64,000 nt of DNA, from contig NW_020194558.1 of the NCBI RefSeq assembly GCF_002865645.1, forward strand, positions 1,330,014-1,394,013. The letters are read 5' to 3'. The DNA comes from Hyaloscypha bicolor E. Taxonomy: Eukaryota; Ascomycota; Leotiomycetes; Helotiales; Hyaloscyphaceae. A program made the position numbers and the translations under genes. This document shows, piece by piece, positions 50,717 to 60,546 of the stretch. The stretch's first letter is position 1; each line of letters begins with the position of its first letter. The notes beneath the pieces are model-generated. The model did no database searches, was not told where the DNA came from, and worked only from the letters and a program-made list of their open reading frames with translations.

Positions 50717-50851
50717 GGGGTCGTAGTTAAGTGGCTTAACATGCATGAAAAAGGATTAATCCTACTACTGCCTAGACGTCTCTGAAGCCGACTGGGAGTG
50801 GTAGGACTTCCCAAAAAGTGCAAGACGCTGGTTCGATTCCAGCCGATTCCA
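50717..50851 (+). ncRNA. tRNA-like structure with insertion in the anticodon loop
   Basis: All four arms can be drawn: acceptor GGGGTCG with CGATTCC plus discriminator A (two G-U pairs), D arm GTTA/TAAC around AGTGGCT, anticodon-type stem TGCAT/GTGCA, and T arm GCTGG-TTCGATT-CCAGC. An A box (TAGTTAAGTGG) and a perfect B box (GGTTCGATTCC) are present. Where an anticodon loop should be there are about 71 nt that form their own 10-bp hairpin (TCCTACTACT with AGTGGTAGGA, one G-U). The base expected to be U33 is not U, and no T-run terminator follows closely. It may be an intron-bearing tRNA with unusual folding, a tRNA pseudogene, or a tRNA-derived SINE. Confidence 0.4.
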
Positions 50852-51215
50852 ACTGTAGCCTGTCCTTTCCCCTCCTTTATTTACTTAGTATCGGTTCAAG
50901 GTTTCTTCTCTTATTTCATAACTCTATTAAAACTCGCTTATCAATTAGGACAGCCTCTCGATTCTGCAAACGAGGCTTTTTAGTGTCTCTTCGACTCATT
51001 GGCTTCTTCCGCTTTTACTCTTCTTGGGTCATGGCCATCTTTTCTAAATTAGCCTTACCACTCCAATCGTCATCTTGCCAGAATTGGTGAGCAATGGTAA
51101 GTAAAGTGCTACATGCTGTTGCCTGGCCGCTACTGCATCTTCCAAACACCGGCACTGAGTCTTCATCTTCTCGCAGTTGAGGAACACATGCTAATAGGCT
51201 TTCTCCAATAGCTCA
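50852..51215. other. Intergenic, upstream of the SET gene
   Basis: No gene seen. It holds the presumed promoter and leader of the SET-domain gene. Confidence 0.5.
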
Positions 51216-52016
51216 ATGATTCCAGACCAGTCTGAATCTGCCTCGATGGCTCCCACCGAAGCACCAAACACACCTACCACTCCCACCCTTCGACCTGAGA
51301 TCCTCGATATCACGATCTCACTCTCCCCACCAATAGGACATGACATTACACCCCCCGCGACACCGGAGGGACATCCAACGTCTCTCTCTCCTGTCCCGCT
51401 ACGCTACCCGGACACGTTGGGCACTGTCATCGAGATCCGAGACACCGAAGCAAAAGGTCTTGGAGTCTTCGCGCTACGCGATATAGAACCTGGCACTATT
51501 CTCCTCAGCGAGGCACCTCTTGTCACCCTCATCGACACCGGCTCACGTGCCGATCCCCTGGACATCGCAGTCAACGCGCTCTCGCCTCCCAAGAAAGCCT
51601 CATTTCTATCCCTCCATCACTTCTCACGCAACAAAAACGAATCCGTGAGTCGAAGCATCGTCTATAGCAACGGCTATTCCATCAAGGTTGACCTCGCAAC
51701 GGGCGTCTTTGAGACAGCATCACGCATCAACCACTCGTGCGTCCCAAACTCGCATTATCTGTGGAAGGAGAGCATTGGCAGGATGGTATTCTGGAATCGA
51801 TTTAAGTTGTTGGAGGGTGAAGAGGTCACAGTCGATTATGGACATAAGAAGAAGTATTTGGAGAAGATTTATGGATTTGAGTGTCAGTGTGGGGGATGCA
51901 CTGATTCTGGTTCCGATGCGAGGAGCAGTAGTGGGAGCGAAAGTGGTGGGATTGAGGACATGAGGAGTCTGGACGCTGCCATTCACGAAAGTTTGGAGGG
52001 AAAGGACGGGAATTGA
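51216..52016 (+). CDS. SET-domain protein, probable methyltransferase
   Basis: 266 residues, one exon. After a Pro/Thr-rich N-terminus (1-65), the SET core covers about 70-215: KGLGVFALRDIEPGTILLSE at about 80-99, the signature RINHSCVPN at about 170-178 and GEEVTVDYG at about 202-210. A post-SET cysteine cluster, CQCGGC (about 224-229), follows and would bind zinc. This is the short SMYD-like fungal type without a MYND finger. SET enzymes transfer methyl groups from S-adenosylmethionine to lysine; the substrate here is unknown. The tail is Ser/Gly-rich. An ATG at residue 11 is an alternative start. Confidence 0.9.
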   Translation: MIPDQSESASMAPTEAPNTPTTPTLRPEILDITISLSPPIGHDITPPATPEGHPTSLSPVPLRYPDTLGTVIEIRDTEAKGLGVFALRDIEPGTILLSEAPLVTLIDTGSRADPLDIAVNALSPPKKASFLSLHHFSRNKNESVSRSIVYSNGYSIKVDLATGVFETASRINHSCVPNSHYLWKESIGRMVFWNRFKLLEGEEVTVDYGHKKKYLEKIYGFECQCGGCTDSGSDARSSSGSESGGIEDMRSLDAAIHESLEGKDGN

Positions 52017-52334
52017 GTTGGGGATCAAATGTGCTTGCCCATCTAAATTAGCAAGGCACGAGAAACTTGCACCCCCGTTCTTTCCATTCAGGATGATTCC
52101 TGCACTTGGAGTACTGAAAAATTGGGCCTGAGATTGCAGTACAGTCCTTGCAAAACAGCTTCTAGCAGATGCCGAAGACTAACAACATCTGAAAGATAAT
52201 TCACAAGTGAGACTTTCATCCCGAGATTGGGGATTGGTGAATTGTTTCGATCTCGGATTTTGAGTTTGCCCCGTTTCGCGAGACCACCAACCTCCCTGTT
52301 TGCTCTGTTTGCACTCCTCCTACTCTAATTGGTC
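52017..52334. other. Intergenic between the SET gene and the ATTGT-rich promoter
   Basis: No gene or structure recognised. It contains the SET gene 3' region. Confidence 0.5.
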
Positions 52335-52557
52335 TAGATATTGTGAGGCATTTCGTCGAATCTCTATTGTCTGCTATTGTCATCTCCTATCGTGTCATCA
52401 TAATTGTCCCAATTTCTGTTATTGGAATTCACTGTTGTCCGACTTTTCAGAAAGCTATTGTGCTACCTACTCCCCCTTTCCCTATTGTCCCACCTCTATT
52501 GCACAATAGAGCTTCAAGAACTATTGTCCCGTCCAATCCTCCAGATGAGTATATAAA
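52335..52557 (+). promoter_or_regulatory. Promoter with clustered ATTGT motifs and TATA box
   Basis: Eight ATTGT/ACAAT cores, mostly as CTATTGTC, occur between 52338 and 52528. They are followed by a good TATA box (TATATAAA at 52550-52557), about 115 bp before the ATG at 52670. ATTGT is the core recognised by HMG-box (SOX/MAT-type) proteins, so HMG-box regulation is a possibility; no experimental link is implied. Confidence 0.45.
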
Positions 52558-52669
52558 TATTTGTTTCCTCCCATCCGCTCTCCCTTTCCTTCCTTTGGCA
52601 TCATTCGAACGTTTACACGGACACTTTTCGTACCACCACTCTCTCCAAACTTCATTCACTCGTCCAAAG

Positions 52670-53047
52670 ATGGATACCACCACTCTTGGTGCCTCGCCAG
52701 CACCCCCTTCTTCACCTTCCTCAACAACCTCCTACTCTTTCCCGGGACTGAAGAAAATCTGGGAGAAGAAGTTGAGAGACGAATCTGCCAAGAAAGCTGC
52801 TGGATCAGCAGCAACCTCCGCCTACGAACCAGTTATTGATACACAATTCGAATATTCGGGAGATAGCCGCTTGCCTGAAAAGTTTAGAAGAGAGCCTGGT
52901 ATCCCACGGATGGTAGAGCTCGGTGTCATTCTACGCTATCAAAAGAAGTATTTGCACCATGCTCTCAATGACGCTAACTTCTCGGTGGAACTTCTCCTGG
53001 ATCTTGTGCATCAAGCTCTCAATCCTCAACCCGGAGATGATCGTTGA
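52670..53047 (+). CDS. Small protein of unknown function
   Basis: 125 residues from the ATG at 52670, downstream of a TATA box. A Ser/Pro/Thr-rich start leads to a basic helix, LKKIWEKKLRDESAKKAA (about 26-43), then EYSGDSRLPEKF and a helical C-terminus (MVELGVILRYQKKYLHHALN, FSVELLLDLVHQAL). No family recognised. The KKIWEKKLRDE segment has a faint parallel in KRKWRDEREAAKA of the next reading frame block (about 53540), so the two may be diverged duplicates or parts of one gene. The open frame could start further upstream at 52343, but that part crosses the TATA box. Confidence 0.5.
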   Translation: MDTTTLGASPAPPSSPSSTTSYSFPGLKKIWEKKLRDESAKKAAGSAATSAYEPVIDTQFEYSGDSRLPEKFRREPGIPRMVELGVILRYQKKYLHHALNDANFSVELLLDLVHQALNPQPGDDR

Positions 53048-53123
53048 TTGAAGCAATGGGGAGGGTGGACTGCCTTCGTGGTGGAACCTCTTTCTTGTGG
53101 ATTTTTTCCGTCACAACTACTAT

Positions 53124-53416
53124 GTAAGTGTTTCTTGTGCAGAAAAAGTCAACCTTGCCTGATACTAACGAGCCCCAAGCACGCGGTCACGTTCTTGATC
53201 CAAATCTTCTTTCGACTCTTTGTTTTCAACGTGGTTACTACTTCAAGGTACGTCCATTACGGTTAGTTATTGAAATGTAGACTAACAGGCCTCAAGCATG
53301 CCGTTACGTTCTCGATCCGGACTTTTTTCGACTCTTTTTTTCCTTCAAAATGGCTGGTATTTCCAGGTACGTTCTTTGCAGTTAATTATTGAGATAGACG
53401 CTAACCCGTGTGAGAG
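53124..53416 (+). repeat. Tandem intron-exon modules (three introns, two duplicated exons)
   Basis: Units start at 53124, 53248 and 53367, spaced 124 and 119 bp. Each begins with a consensus donor (GTAAGT, GTACGT, GTACGT), has a branch-like TACTAAC, GACTAAC or GCTAAC, and ends in AAG, AAG or GAG. The intervening exon-like blocks 53180-53247 and 53297-53366 (68 and 70 bp) are clearly homologous (ACGTTCT followed by CTTTTTTCGACTCTT-like sequence), and a third homologous block starts at 53417. Introns would be 56, 49 and 50 bp. This looks like tandem duplication of an intron plus its exon. Confidence 0.6.
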
Positions 53417-53896
53417 ACGCCCTTGTTTTCTCGATTTTTCGACTTTCTTTTCATGTGTACGACTACAACAATTTATAATTGCTTCCGTGTGCTGCTGCTG
53501 GTGGTGGATGGACGGATGGATTGTCGCCGGAGCGAAGAGAAAGTGGCGAGACGAACGAGAAGCAGCCAAGGCAAGCCCTCCGACCACCTCCTCAACCTCC
53601 CCAGAATCTCGTCCGGTGGCAACACCAGCCTCCAGACAAAAGCCCGGCCAAGGACTGAACGAGAACGACCCAATGGATTGGGAGGACGAAGAATGGGACA
53701 TGATGGACACTAGGGACGACTACCCCTGGCTGGGAATGGTCGGGTCCTGCCAAGCTGCGTGGTAAGTTTTCCTCCCATCTCGAGACAAGAGAAGCAAGAC
53801 TGACAACAACACAGGGTTTACGAGAAGATCATCTTCCCCAGCATGATCGCTGCTGGTATTCCTCGCGATCCATACGCCTATCCATTCGTCCGATGA
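53417..53896 (+). CDS. 3' exons of an uncharacterised gene (5' structure uncertain)
   Basis: The last two exons are clear. The first runs to 53761 and the second from 53815 to 53896, over a 53-bp intron (GTAAGT...ACAG). They encode KRKWRDEREAAKA, a Ser/Pro/Thr-rich linker, an acidic MDWEDEEWDMMD segment, YPWLGMVGSCQAAW, and after splicing VYEKIIFPSMIAAGIPRDPY to the stop. No family recognised. The 5' boundary is unresolved: the triplicated module just upstream can be spliced in more than one frame. One option starts at the ATG at 53055 and joins the two module exons in frame, but then enters a different frame in this exon. Confidence 0.45.
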
Positions 53897-55527
53897 GCAC
53901 CACCACCACCACCAACTCTTCGGGGAGGATATTTTTTAATAATTTTTCATCCTGTACGTGGTCTTCTTGCCTGCACTCACTCTCGTCTTGTAAATAGTAC
54001 GATTAGATGACACTATAGTCATCAAAACGAACCTAAATCGGTTGCACTGCAGCGAGAACACTAAGAAGGCGAGGGCTTCGCGAGTGGAAACGAGACCGTC
54101 GACCTTCAAATCGAACGGGCGGAAATTTTGATGTGTTTTGACTTACGAAGTGTTGCGAGAAGCGCACGTGATTTTGTTGAATTGGGGGGGTCATATGTAT
54201 TGAAATAAGCATTTTTCGGGTACAGAATAGGGGGCATGGGGAGAGGAGAGGCGAATAGTTGGCACTGCGTGCCGGCGAAGGCTAAACCATGGTTTCTCGA
54301 TTTCTTCGGCGGAATCCCAGCAAACCGGCCTCGAGGCATTACAACAATAATCAACTTTCCTTTTTTTTTGGCTTTTTTTGTGCCCTCGCTTGCTGGCATT
54401 GACTTGGGGTCGCTTTCGAAAATTTTGCGGAATTCGTTTATTTACTTCACTCCCCTATTCATCTCATGCTAAGCGAGATCGGACCAACACGCTAACATAT
54501 CGACGTCGCGTCCTGTCAAAGCCTGTGTTCATTGAGCTGGCACAATAAACTTATTTCTCAATCGAAAGATCTTCTCGGAATGTCAATGAGCTTTGTTATG
54601 GATCAATAACGAATTAGATGTCTTTAACGTAAGGCGTGCGTAGACCGGATACGCAATATCAATTGTCGAAAAGTGCGCCTTCCCCTAGATTAGTATTTGC
54701 CCAGAAGAAACCACCATAACACCACAGACCAACAGCCGTCCCGAGCTTGAACATAGACACAAGTTCCGCATCACTCGCTCCCTCAACTTTCGGCTTAGAA
54801 CCGCCAGGATATTCCTATACAGGTGGCGGGGTTGCAGTGTTGACTAGGGCAATACGATTTTACAGGGAGGCCCCCTGTGAGAAACAGTACATCCAAGCCC
54901 GCGGCAGTATTATTCACATGCAACAAACTTTTGAAGAAGCTTGTGGTGCTACCAAGTCTCCAGGGTCGGGGCTGGAACAGATGTGTATATAGTCAACCAG
55001 CATTACTATGGTTATTAAAGTTGGTGGGATGAAGCTGTAGATGAAGATCCTGTCAGGCGTTCCAAAACATGTCAGTCAACTTCCTCGATGCTATGCCGAA
55101 ATCTAAGGGACGAACCAGCTCATTGAGTTATTCATTCGCAATACTTAATTAGCCATTGCGAGACAGTCATCGACGAGACAGGCGATGATGATACCATTGC
55201 AGCCATTCACTTGAAGTACGTCTCTGAGTGAAACATGCGAGGCGCAAACTTGGGAACGACCCCAGCATGCCGTGGCCATCGAGATTGTTGTGGCCCCGAC
55301 TCTAGGAGGATTAAAGGCTCTGTCTCTGAAGATCTTGATGAATTGTTGTCGGTCAGCAGGTCTTCGACGTCGCCATCGCCGTCAGTCATTTCGAGCTTAA
55401 GATTCCGGCAGTTAGCCAACTCCTCCGATGCCTCGAGAGCTAGCTCAATGATCTTACTTATATCATCGTATAGACAGGATATAATTGCTCGCTAATTGAC
55501 CACGATCCATGAAAGAAGGGGAAGGGA
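53897..55527. other. Intergenic, possibly with the lost 5' part of a HET gene
   Basis: No reading frame here is convincing. The right half lies upstream of the HET C-terminal remnant, where the rest of that gene should be, but no HET-domain motif could be read. Confidence 0.45.
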
Positions 55528-56235
55528 AGTTCGTTCAGATACCTCTCGGGCCTATGGCATGACCGCGTCCGCTATGGCCTTCTATGGATCGACAGGGACA
55601 AGATGCATCAATGCTTCCGCAAATGCAGGACGGGCGGTGCACCCTTATGGTTGTGGATGTTTTTTGGTAGCCTCGTCAGCTGGCCAAATTGCCACGTCGG
55701 ACCCGGTACTATACCCGCGCTGGAAATTGTCGACGCAAGGACTGAAGAGGGCGAGCATAAACAAATGGTTGTGATGGTCACCCAGCTCACGATCAAGACC
55801 AAGCATCTGCCAGTCCTGGTTTTGGCTGAATTGGTTGACGAACGTCAGAAAAAGCTCGCCAGAGAGACCTGGATGGCATCACTCAACACCGACCGGCCAG
55901 GGAGCGTTCAAGAAGAGCTCCAAGGAAAATACTATGCCGTCTGCTCGTCAGTAACACCTGCGGTGATCGCTAGATGGGCGACGTTCGAAAGACTGCAACT
56001 TCCAGCTACCCAGAAGCCAGACAAGTCTGGAACGGCGGCCCTCGACGCGGCCACTGCATGCATACTAGTACACGTTGCGATAAGAAAGAATGTATGCGGG
56101 GTCCCCGGTGACTTCACCCTTGGTCATGATGTCTACGAGGTTCTCGTTCTAGAGCCCACAGGAAACAATTCGTTCAGGAGAATAGGTATGGGTATGGTCT
56201 TTGATAGGATCATGAAGGACTTTGAGCAAGAATAA
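55528..56235 (+). pseudogene. C-terminal remnant of a HET-family protein
   Basis: The frame reads YLSGLWHDRVRYGLLW, then CRTGGAPLWLWMFFGSLVSW. This matches the late conserved region of long HET proteins (GLWxxxxxxGLLW, then APSWSWxSxxGPVSW), with two Ser changed. It continues openly to a stop at 56233: LPVLVLAELVDERQ, YEVLVLEPTGNNSFRRIGMG, a VLLLEP-like HET tail. No start codon or HET domain is found upstream within 800 bp, so the gene appears 5'-truncated. Composition is normal, so the loss was not by RIP. A start at the ATG at 55603 would give a 210-residue product of unknown use. Confidence 0.65.
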
Positions 56236-56835
56236 CCAAGCACTTTCCACCTGGAGTAAGCCGGCGTAATTTTTTGTATCTGGGAAGGCAGGGAGGATGG
56301 GGCCTCAACAACGTAGTTGGTAACGTGGCACGGGCAATGAGTCTAAGTCCGCTCGCCCGCACCTTGCACTCTACCATCCAGCACCTCATCGGTCTTCTCT
56401 TTCCCATGAATATTTCGTTATACTCCACATCGCAGATCAACCAAGCAAGCCACAAAAATGCAAAGACTTCGAAAATGCGATCGCTCAACCAAGGATAATT
56501 ATATAGCGGTATTTGACACTTCAACGGCCATTACCAAGCGCAGAGTAGGGATTTAGATATGGAAATATCAAGCATAAAGAGACACATATTAGTGGAAGGG
56601 AGTTAAGTTCGGGAAGTTTGCTTGTCGGCACTAACCCGGGATCAAGCCTGGGCCCTGCGGGATGTAATAAATGATAGGTTGCAAGAGGGATCGAAGAGAA
56701 GGTATCTGTAATTCATCAGGGAAACACACTCGTAACCAGGTGCTCGACCGATCGATATATCCGTCTCGCGGCCAAATCTTTACCGACACCTGCAATGCCC
56801 GATGACACCCATGAACGCCGTCGAATTACTCCAGT
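56236..56835. other. Intergenic, nothing supported
   Basis: The 3' regions of the HET remnant and of the convergent membrane-protein gene. No gene seen. Confidence 0.5.
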
Positions 56836-58127
56836 TTATCCTCCACCAACAGGCCCCTGCTTCTTCAACTGCATCCGTCTGAGTTGAAGATGCATACTCC
56901 TCGCATCATACGATCTTGTCTTCGGATCCCAAGCAGCCTTCACATCGAAGACTAACCAGGCTTTCGGCGAGTCCAATTCCACCAATCCGGACACTAAAAT
57001 ACTTCCTTTCGGTGGGTAGTTCGGTGCAGGCCGCCAGGTTTGGGCCATTTTGGCCTTGAATGCCATGATGGCACGGAAGAAATGTCCGTGAAAAGCCATC
57101 GCAGCAGCTGAGATTTCCATTTCGTTTTCGTTTTCTTTTTTCCCGGTAACAGTGGATTTCTCGGCTGGTGTGGCTGCAGTGATCGCCTTCGTGGCATCAC
57201 CAGCAGGTTGAGGTAGTGCTGGAGGGCCATCCTTTGATGGGATCTGAGACCCTTTCATGAGTTGTTGGTGTCGAGCAAGCAATTGCTCGAGTGAAGGCGG
57301 TGGTGGACTAGATCTAATTCCGAGTATCCCTGCGATTCTTTTTACATCGTCGACAATCATGACTTTGGTGAAGCTCCAAAACGATTTGATCAACGCCGAT
57401 GGCCACAAAGCTTGACGGAGTCTGAACACGGTGAGGGAGTCGACAGGCTGTGTTCCCCAGGTAATATAATCGTCGCCAACTTCTATCCCCGATCGCTCAA
57501 ACTCGGGAGGGGCATGTTGAGGGAAATCAACATCCAGCCAATACCGCCTTAACTTCATCTGTTTTCCACACCGTATTGCTAGAACTGGATGCCGAAGCGC
57601 AACTTGCTGAACATAGTTTGCAAGTTCCTCTGCATTGTGTCAACATGGCCCAGATGCTAGGAAGCCTTCACTAACCTCTGACTCTTTGTGCAAGTTTCTG
57701 GTCCTTGCTGAATTTAATAAACTCCTGCCATTCTGGATCGCTTCCACGATATGGCTTTGGCTTCAGCTGTTTCGTAGTCCCTGGAAATGGAATAAACATC
57801 GGCTTGTGATCTTCCTCTGTAAGTTCTTCGGGGATATCCTTCATCGCTTCAACGGCAGCACGCTCCAACGGATCAAGCACAACCTTGGAGTAGATGTGAT
57901 AGCAGACATATACGGCGATGGCAGTTGTAGCGACGGTCCTTGAGGAGAATTTAGCATTTCTTCACGGGTTTGATCATCGTATTGACATACCTGAAGCGGA
58001 TACGTGGTTTCCGGAACTGGACTCTCTGCACCTGTGAGATCTGGCCCCTCTGTTGCTGCGCTTCCAGTTTCAGCGGCAGTCTACTCATCGAGAAGATGCT
58101 CCTTCTCGGTCTGATAAATCGGAACAT
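56836..58127 (-). CDS. Predicted mitochondrial single-pass membrane protein, conserved in fungi
   Basis: Three exons: 57991-58127, 57676-57938 and 56836-57629. Introns are 52 and 46 bp; the frame closes at 397 residues. The start MFRFIRPRRSIFSMSRLPLK is Arg-rich and acid-free, like a mitochondrial presequence. A membrane segment follows at about 47-67 (TVATTAIAVYVCYHIYSKVV). The body holds FIPFPGTTKQLKPKPYRGSD, KLRRYWLDVDFP, SLTVFRLRQALWPSAL and, near the end, GSILVSGLVELDSPKAWLVF. I recall close relatives in ascomycetes without a known function. A Pro/Ala/Thr-rich linker separates the two halves. It is divergent from the Vps3844 gene across 308 bp. Location is inferred. Confidence 0.82.
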
Positions 58128-58435
58128 GATCGGAGGTTGTCCAGGCTCGCCAGCAAGGCGAGCCTTGGATGGGCGTTGGTGGCTCTGTTGGGATGAGCGT
58201 GGTTTATACTCTATCGCAGGAGGATATCAATGCGTCGACATGCGGCCGATGGCTCCTAAACTCATAGATATTGTCGCTGAGATTATCCTCGAGGTCGTGG
58301 TTCCGGCTCATACATTTTGGGCGGCGACCGGCAGAGTGACCCTTTAGGAAGGCGGTAACCGAGAATAGACTTGCGGCTTCACATCCCGTCAAGCTCAAGC
58401 TTCACAGGCAGCAGAGCAAATCCACAACAGTGACG
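58128..58435. promoter_or_regulatory. Divergent promoter region
   Basis: 308 bp between two start codons facing away from each other: the membrane-protein gene on the minus strand and the Vps3844 gene on the plus strand. No specific motif stands out. Confidence 0.5.
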
Positions 58436-59690
58436 ATGAAGCTCTCAACAAGCTTGCTACTGCCAGCCATTGTTGGCGCAGCAGCTGCTTCGTCGGATGC
58501 GAGTGTCTACATTTTCCAGCGGGACGAATTGCCCAGGTCCTCGAATCCCCCAACCCTGACCCCGGAGCAGGCAAGATTGGTCTTCGCACAACGGTTAGCC
58601 ACCTCACAGTATCATGGATTGGGAGATGCGAGCGAATCCACATTATCGTATATCAACAGCTTCGGTGGCCGAAGAGGGTCGTTCTTTGAGGATGCTGCAA
58701 ACGATACGCCGGCAGAGCTGGTGTTGATTGTGGAGGGTGTATCTTCAAAGACGGCACAACCTCTGATTGATGAGTTGTCAACCATAAAGCCTGCTTTTGC
58801 TATTTCAAAAGCACCATCGATGACTGCGAACAAGGAGTTGGTGTCGGATATCAACCAGCAATGTGGACAGGGGAAGAAGAAGTGTGCACTGCAGGACGCT
58901 ATCAACCCGTTCGATGTGTCCTGCTGGAATGGAAATTTAAAGATTATCCACTTTGACTTAATCAAGGAGAAGGTTAGAATTCTGCACAATAGAAGCCCTA
59001 TATTTGCTAACAAATCTTCAGAACGGTATCGCGGAGTTGATGTCTGCCAAGGAAAGATTAATTCGATTTGCCAACAAAGGAGAGATGAATGTGGTTGTGG
59101 TTCTCATGCCAGAGTCAGCGAGATCAGCCAAGAGCCCATCGAACCCATACGGAAGATACGAAAAAGTCTCGCAGAGTCCAATTGGCCGCAGACAGACTGA
59201 GGAGCCGATGATCGATGGTGTTTTCACCCCTCCTGCTTCCCGCAACAAACAAGTCATGGCCTCGAACTCATCGGACAACTCGACTGTTGAGCCTGCTGAG
59301 CCCATTACTGGTGTTCCCCCGCTCTGTCACTCCTCTCACGATGCTTGCGTATCAGCTACAAACAACTGTTCGGGTCATGGAGCGTGCTACAAGAAGTATG
59401 GGAATGCAAAAGATGTGGGAGATGCTCCAAGCGCATGTTTTACCTGCGGTTGCACGCCGACAAACAATTCCTTCACCTACGCAGGTGGTAAAAAGAAGGG
59501 CTTTACACTTGAATACTGGGGTGGATCGGCTTGCCAGAAGAAAGATGTCAGTAGCCCATTCTGGCTGATTACCATCTTTAGTGTGGTTATGATTGGTGTT
59601 GTTGGCTGGGCAATTGGCTTGCTTTTCAGCATTGGAGAAGAGAAGCTTCCTGGAGTGATTGGTGCTGGTGTTTCAAGCAAGACGAGATAA
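58436..59690 (+). CDS. Vps3844-domain vacuolar sorting/secretory membrane protein
   Basis: Two exons, 58436-58972 and 59022-59690, with a 49-bp intron (GTTAGA, branch TGCTAAC, TTCAG). The product has 401 residues. A signal peptide occupies about 1-19 (MKLSTSLLLPAIVGAAAASS). A lumenal region follows. A Cys-rich module at about 280-345 (CHSSHDAC, CSGHGACYKKYG, CFTCGC) leads to LEYWGGSACQKKD, one membrane helix at about 358-381 (FWLITIFSVVMIGVVGWAIG) and a short cytosolic tail GEEKLPGVIGAG. This arrangement is that of the fungal Vps3844 C-terminal-domain family, thought to act in protein traffic to the vacuole. Its exact function is unproven. The ATG at 58436 is preferred because the signal peptide starts there. 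Confidence 0.88.
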
Positions 59691-60546
59691 GTGAGATGTG
59701 TCTGTTGTATGATTTTGACGGAATGGGCTCGTTTCCGTGAGCTTTGCTCTGCGACGGTGGACGGCGTTTAGAAGATTGTACTTATTTTAGGCTTGATGCA
59801 TGTATAGAAGCGGAATAGGGTCAATGGTATTTTGAGTGTTGCTGATGAGCAGACCAACATAATCGTTCCACAGGCCTCATTTGGATTCTGAATCTGTGGA
59901 CAACGAAAGCTTTGGGGAGCACGTGGCCACCACCAATAACCCCCTTTCCCACATAGCTATCGCCCTCTCACTCGTCGACGAACACGATGTAATTTCGCCC
60001 ATGATTAACAAAAATTCCAAATCTCTCTCTAATAGTCACAATCTGGAACGGTATCAGATGCCAAGTAAAGCGGATAAGTCGGTCCAAGCAAGCTTTCCAC
60101 AATCAACAGACCACACCCCCTTCCCGCGCGCACCCACATCCCCTCAAAGCCAGCATTGGTCAATCCATACGCACAGAGAAGTGCAAGTGCAACTCGCAAC
60201 TCTACTTCCGCGGTTAATGTGTTCTAGACTTCTAGAAGTTCGTCGAGGAACGGTCTAAAAAGTGCTTGCGACTTTGACGTCACTGGCCGAGGGTCTCGAC
60301 GTCCCGCTGCACCCGACTCAGGGCATGTTATGATACACACATGCATCCTCCTTTGCTTCATTGTCTTTATGCATTTTCTCTACCAGATCACTTTCTATCA
60401 TCTACTTTTCATTATACTTGGCGTTTCCCGGATTCACAATTGTATTTTGATACTGGGGATTCCATCTTCATAACACTACCACAACCATCTAGGCCCCGTC
60501 CAGAACCAGCCCTTAACAACCTGGAAGCGTGCTAGAAGCCCTCAAA
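59691..60546. other. Intergenic, promoter side of the lipase gene
   Basis: An 856-bp interval. A 125-residue open frame at 59881-60258 has no protein-like features. The last 250 bp are pyrimidine-rich, as in fungal promoters and leaders. Confidence 0.5.

Noticed and set aside
53423..53713. Alternative 96-codon frame in the 53.4-53.7 kb exon
   Set aside because: It ends in a stop before the well-supported final splice junction; the frame with the acidic segment and final exon is better. It is kept only as a possible product if the module exons are spliced in the other phase.
59881..60258. 125-codon open frame between the Vps3844 and lipase genes
   Set aside because: No motif; it lies in the probable promoter of the lipase gene.
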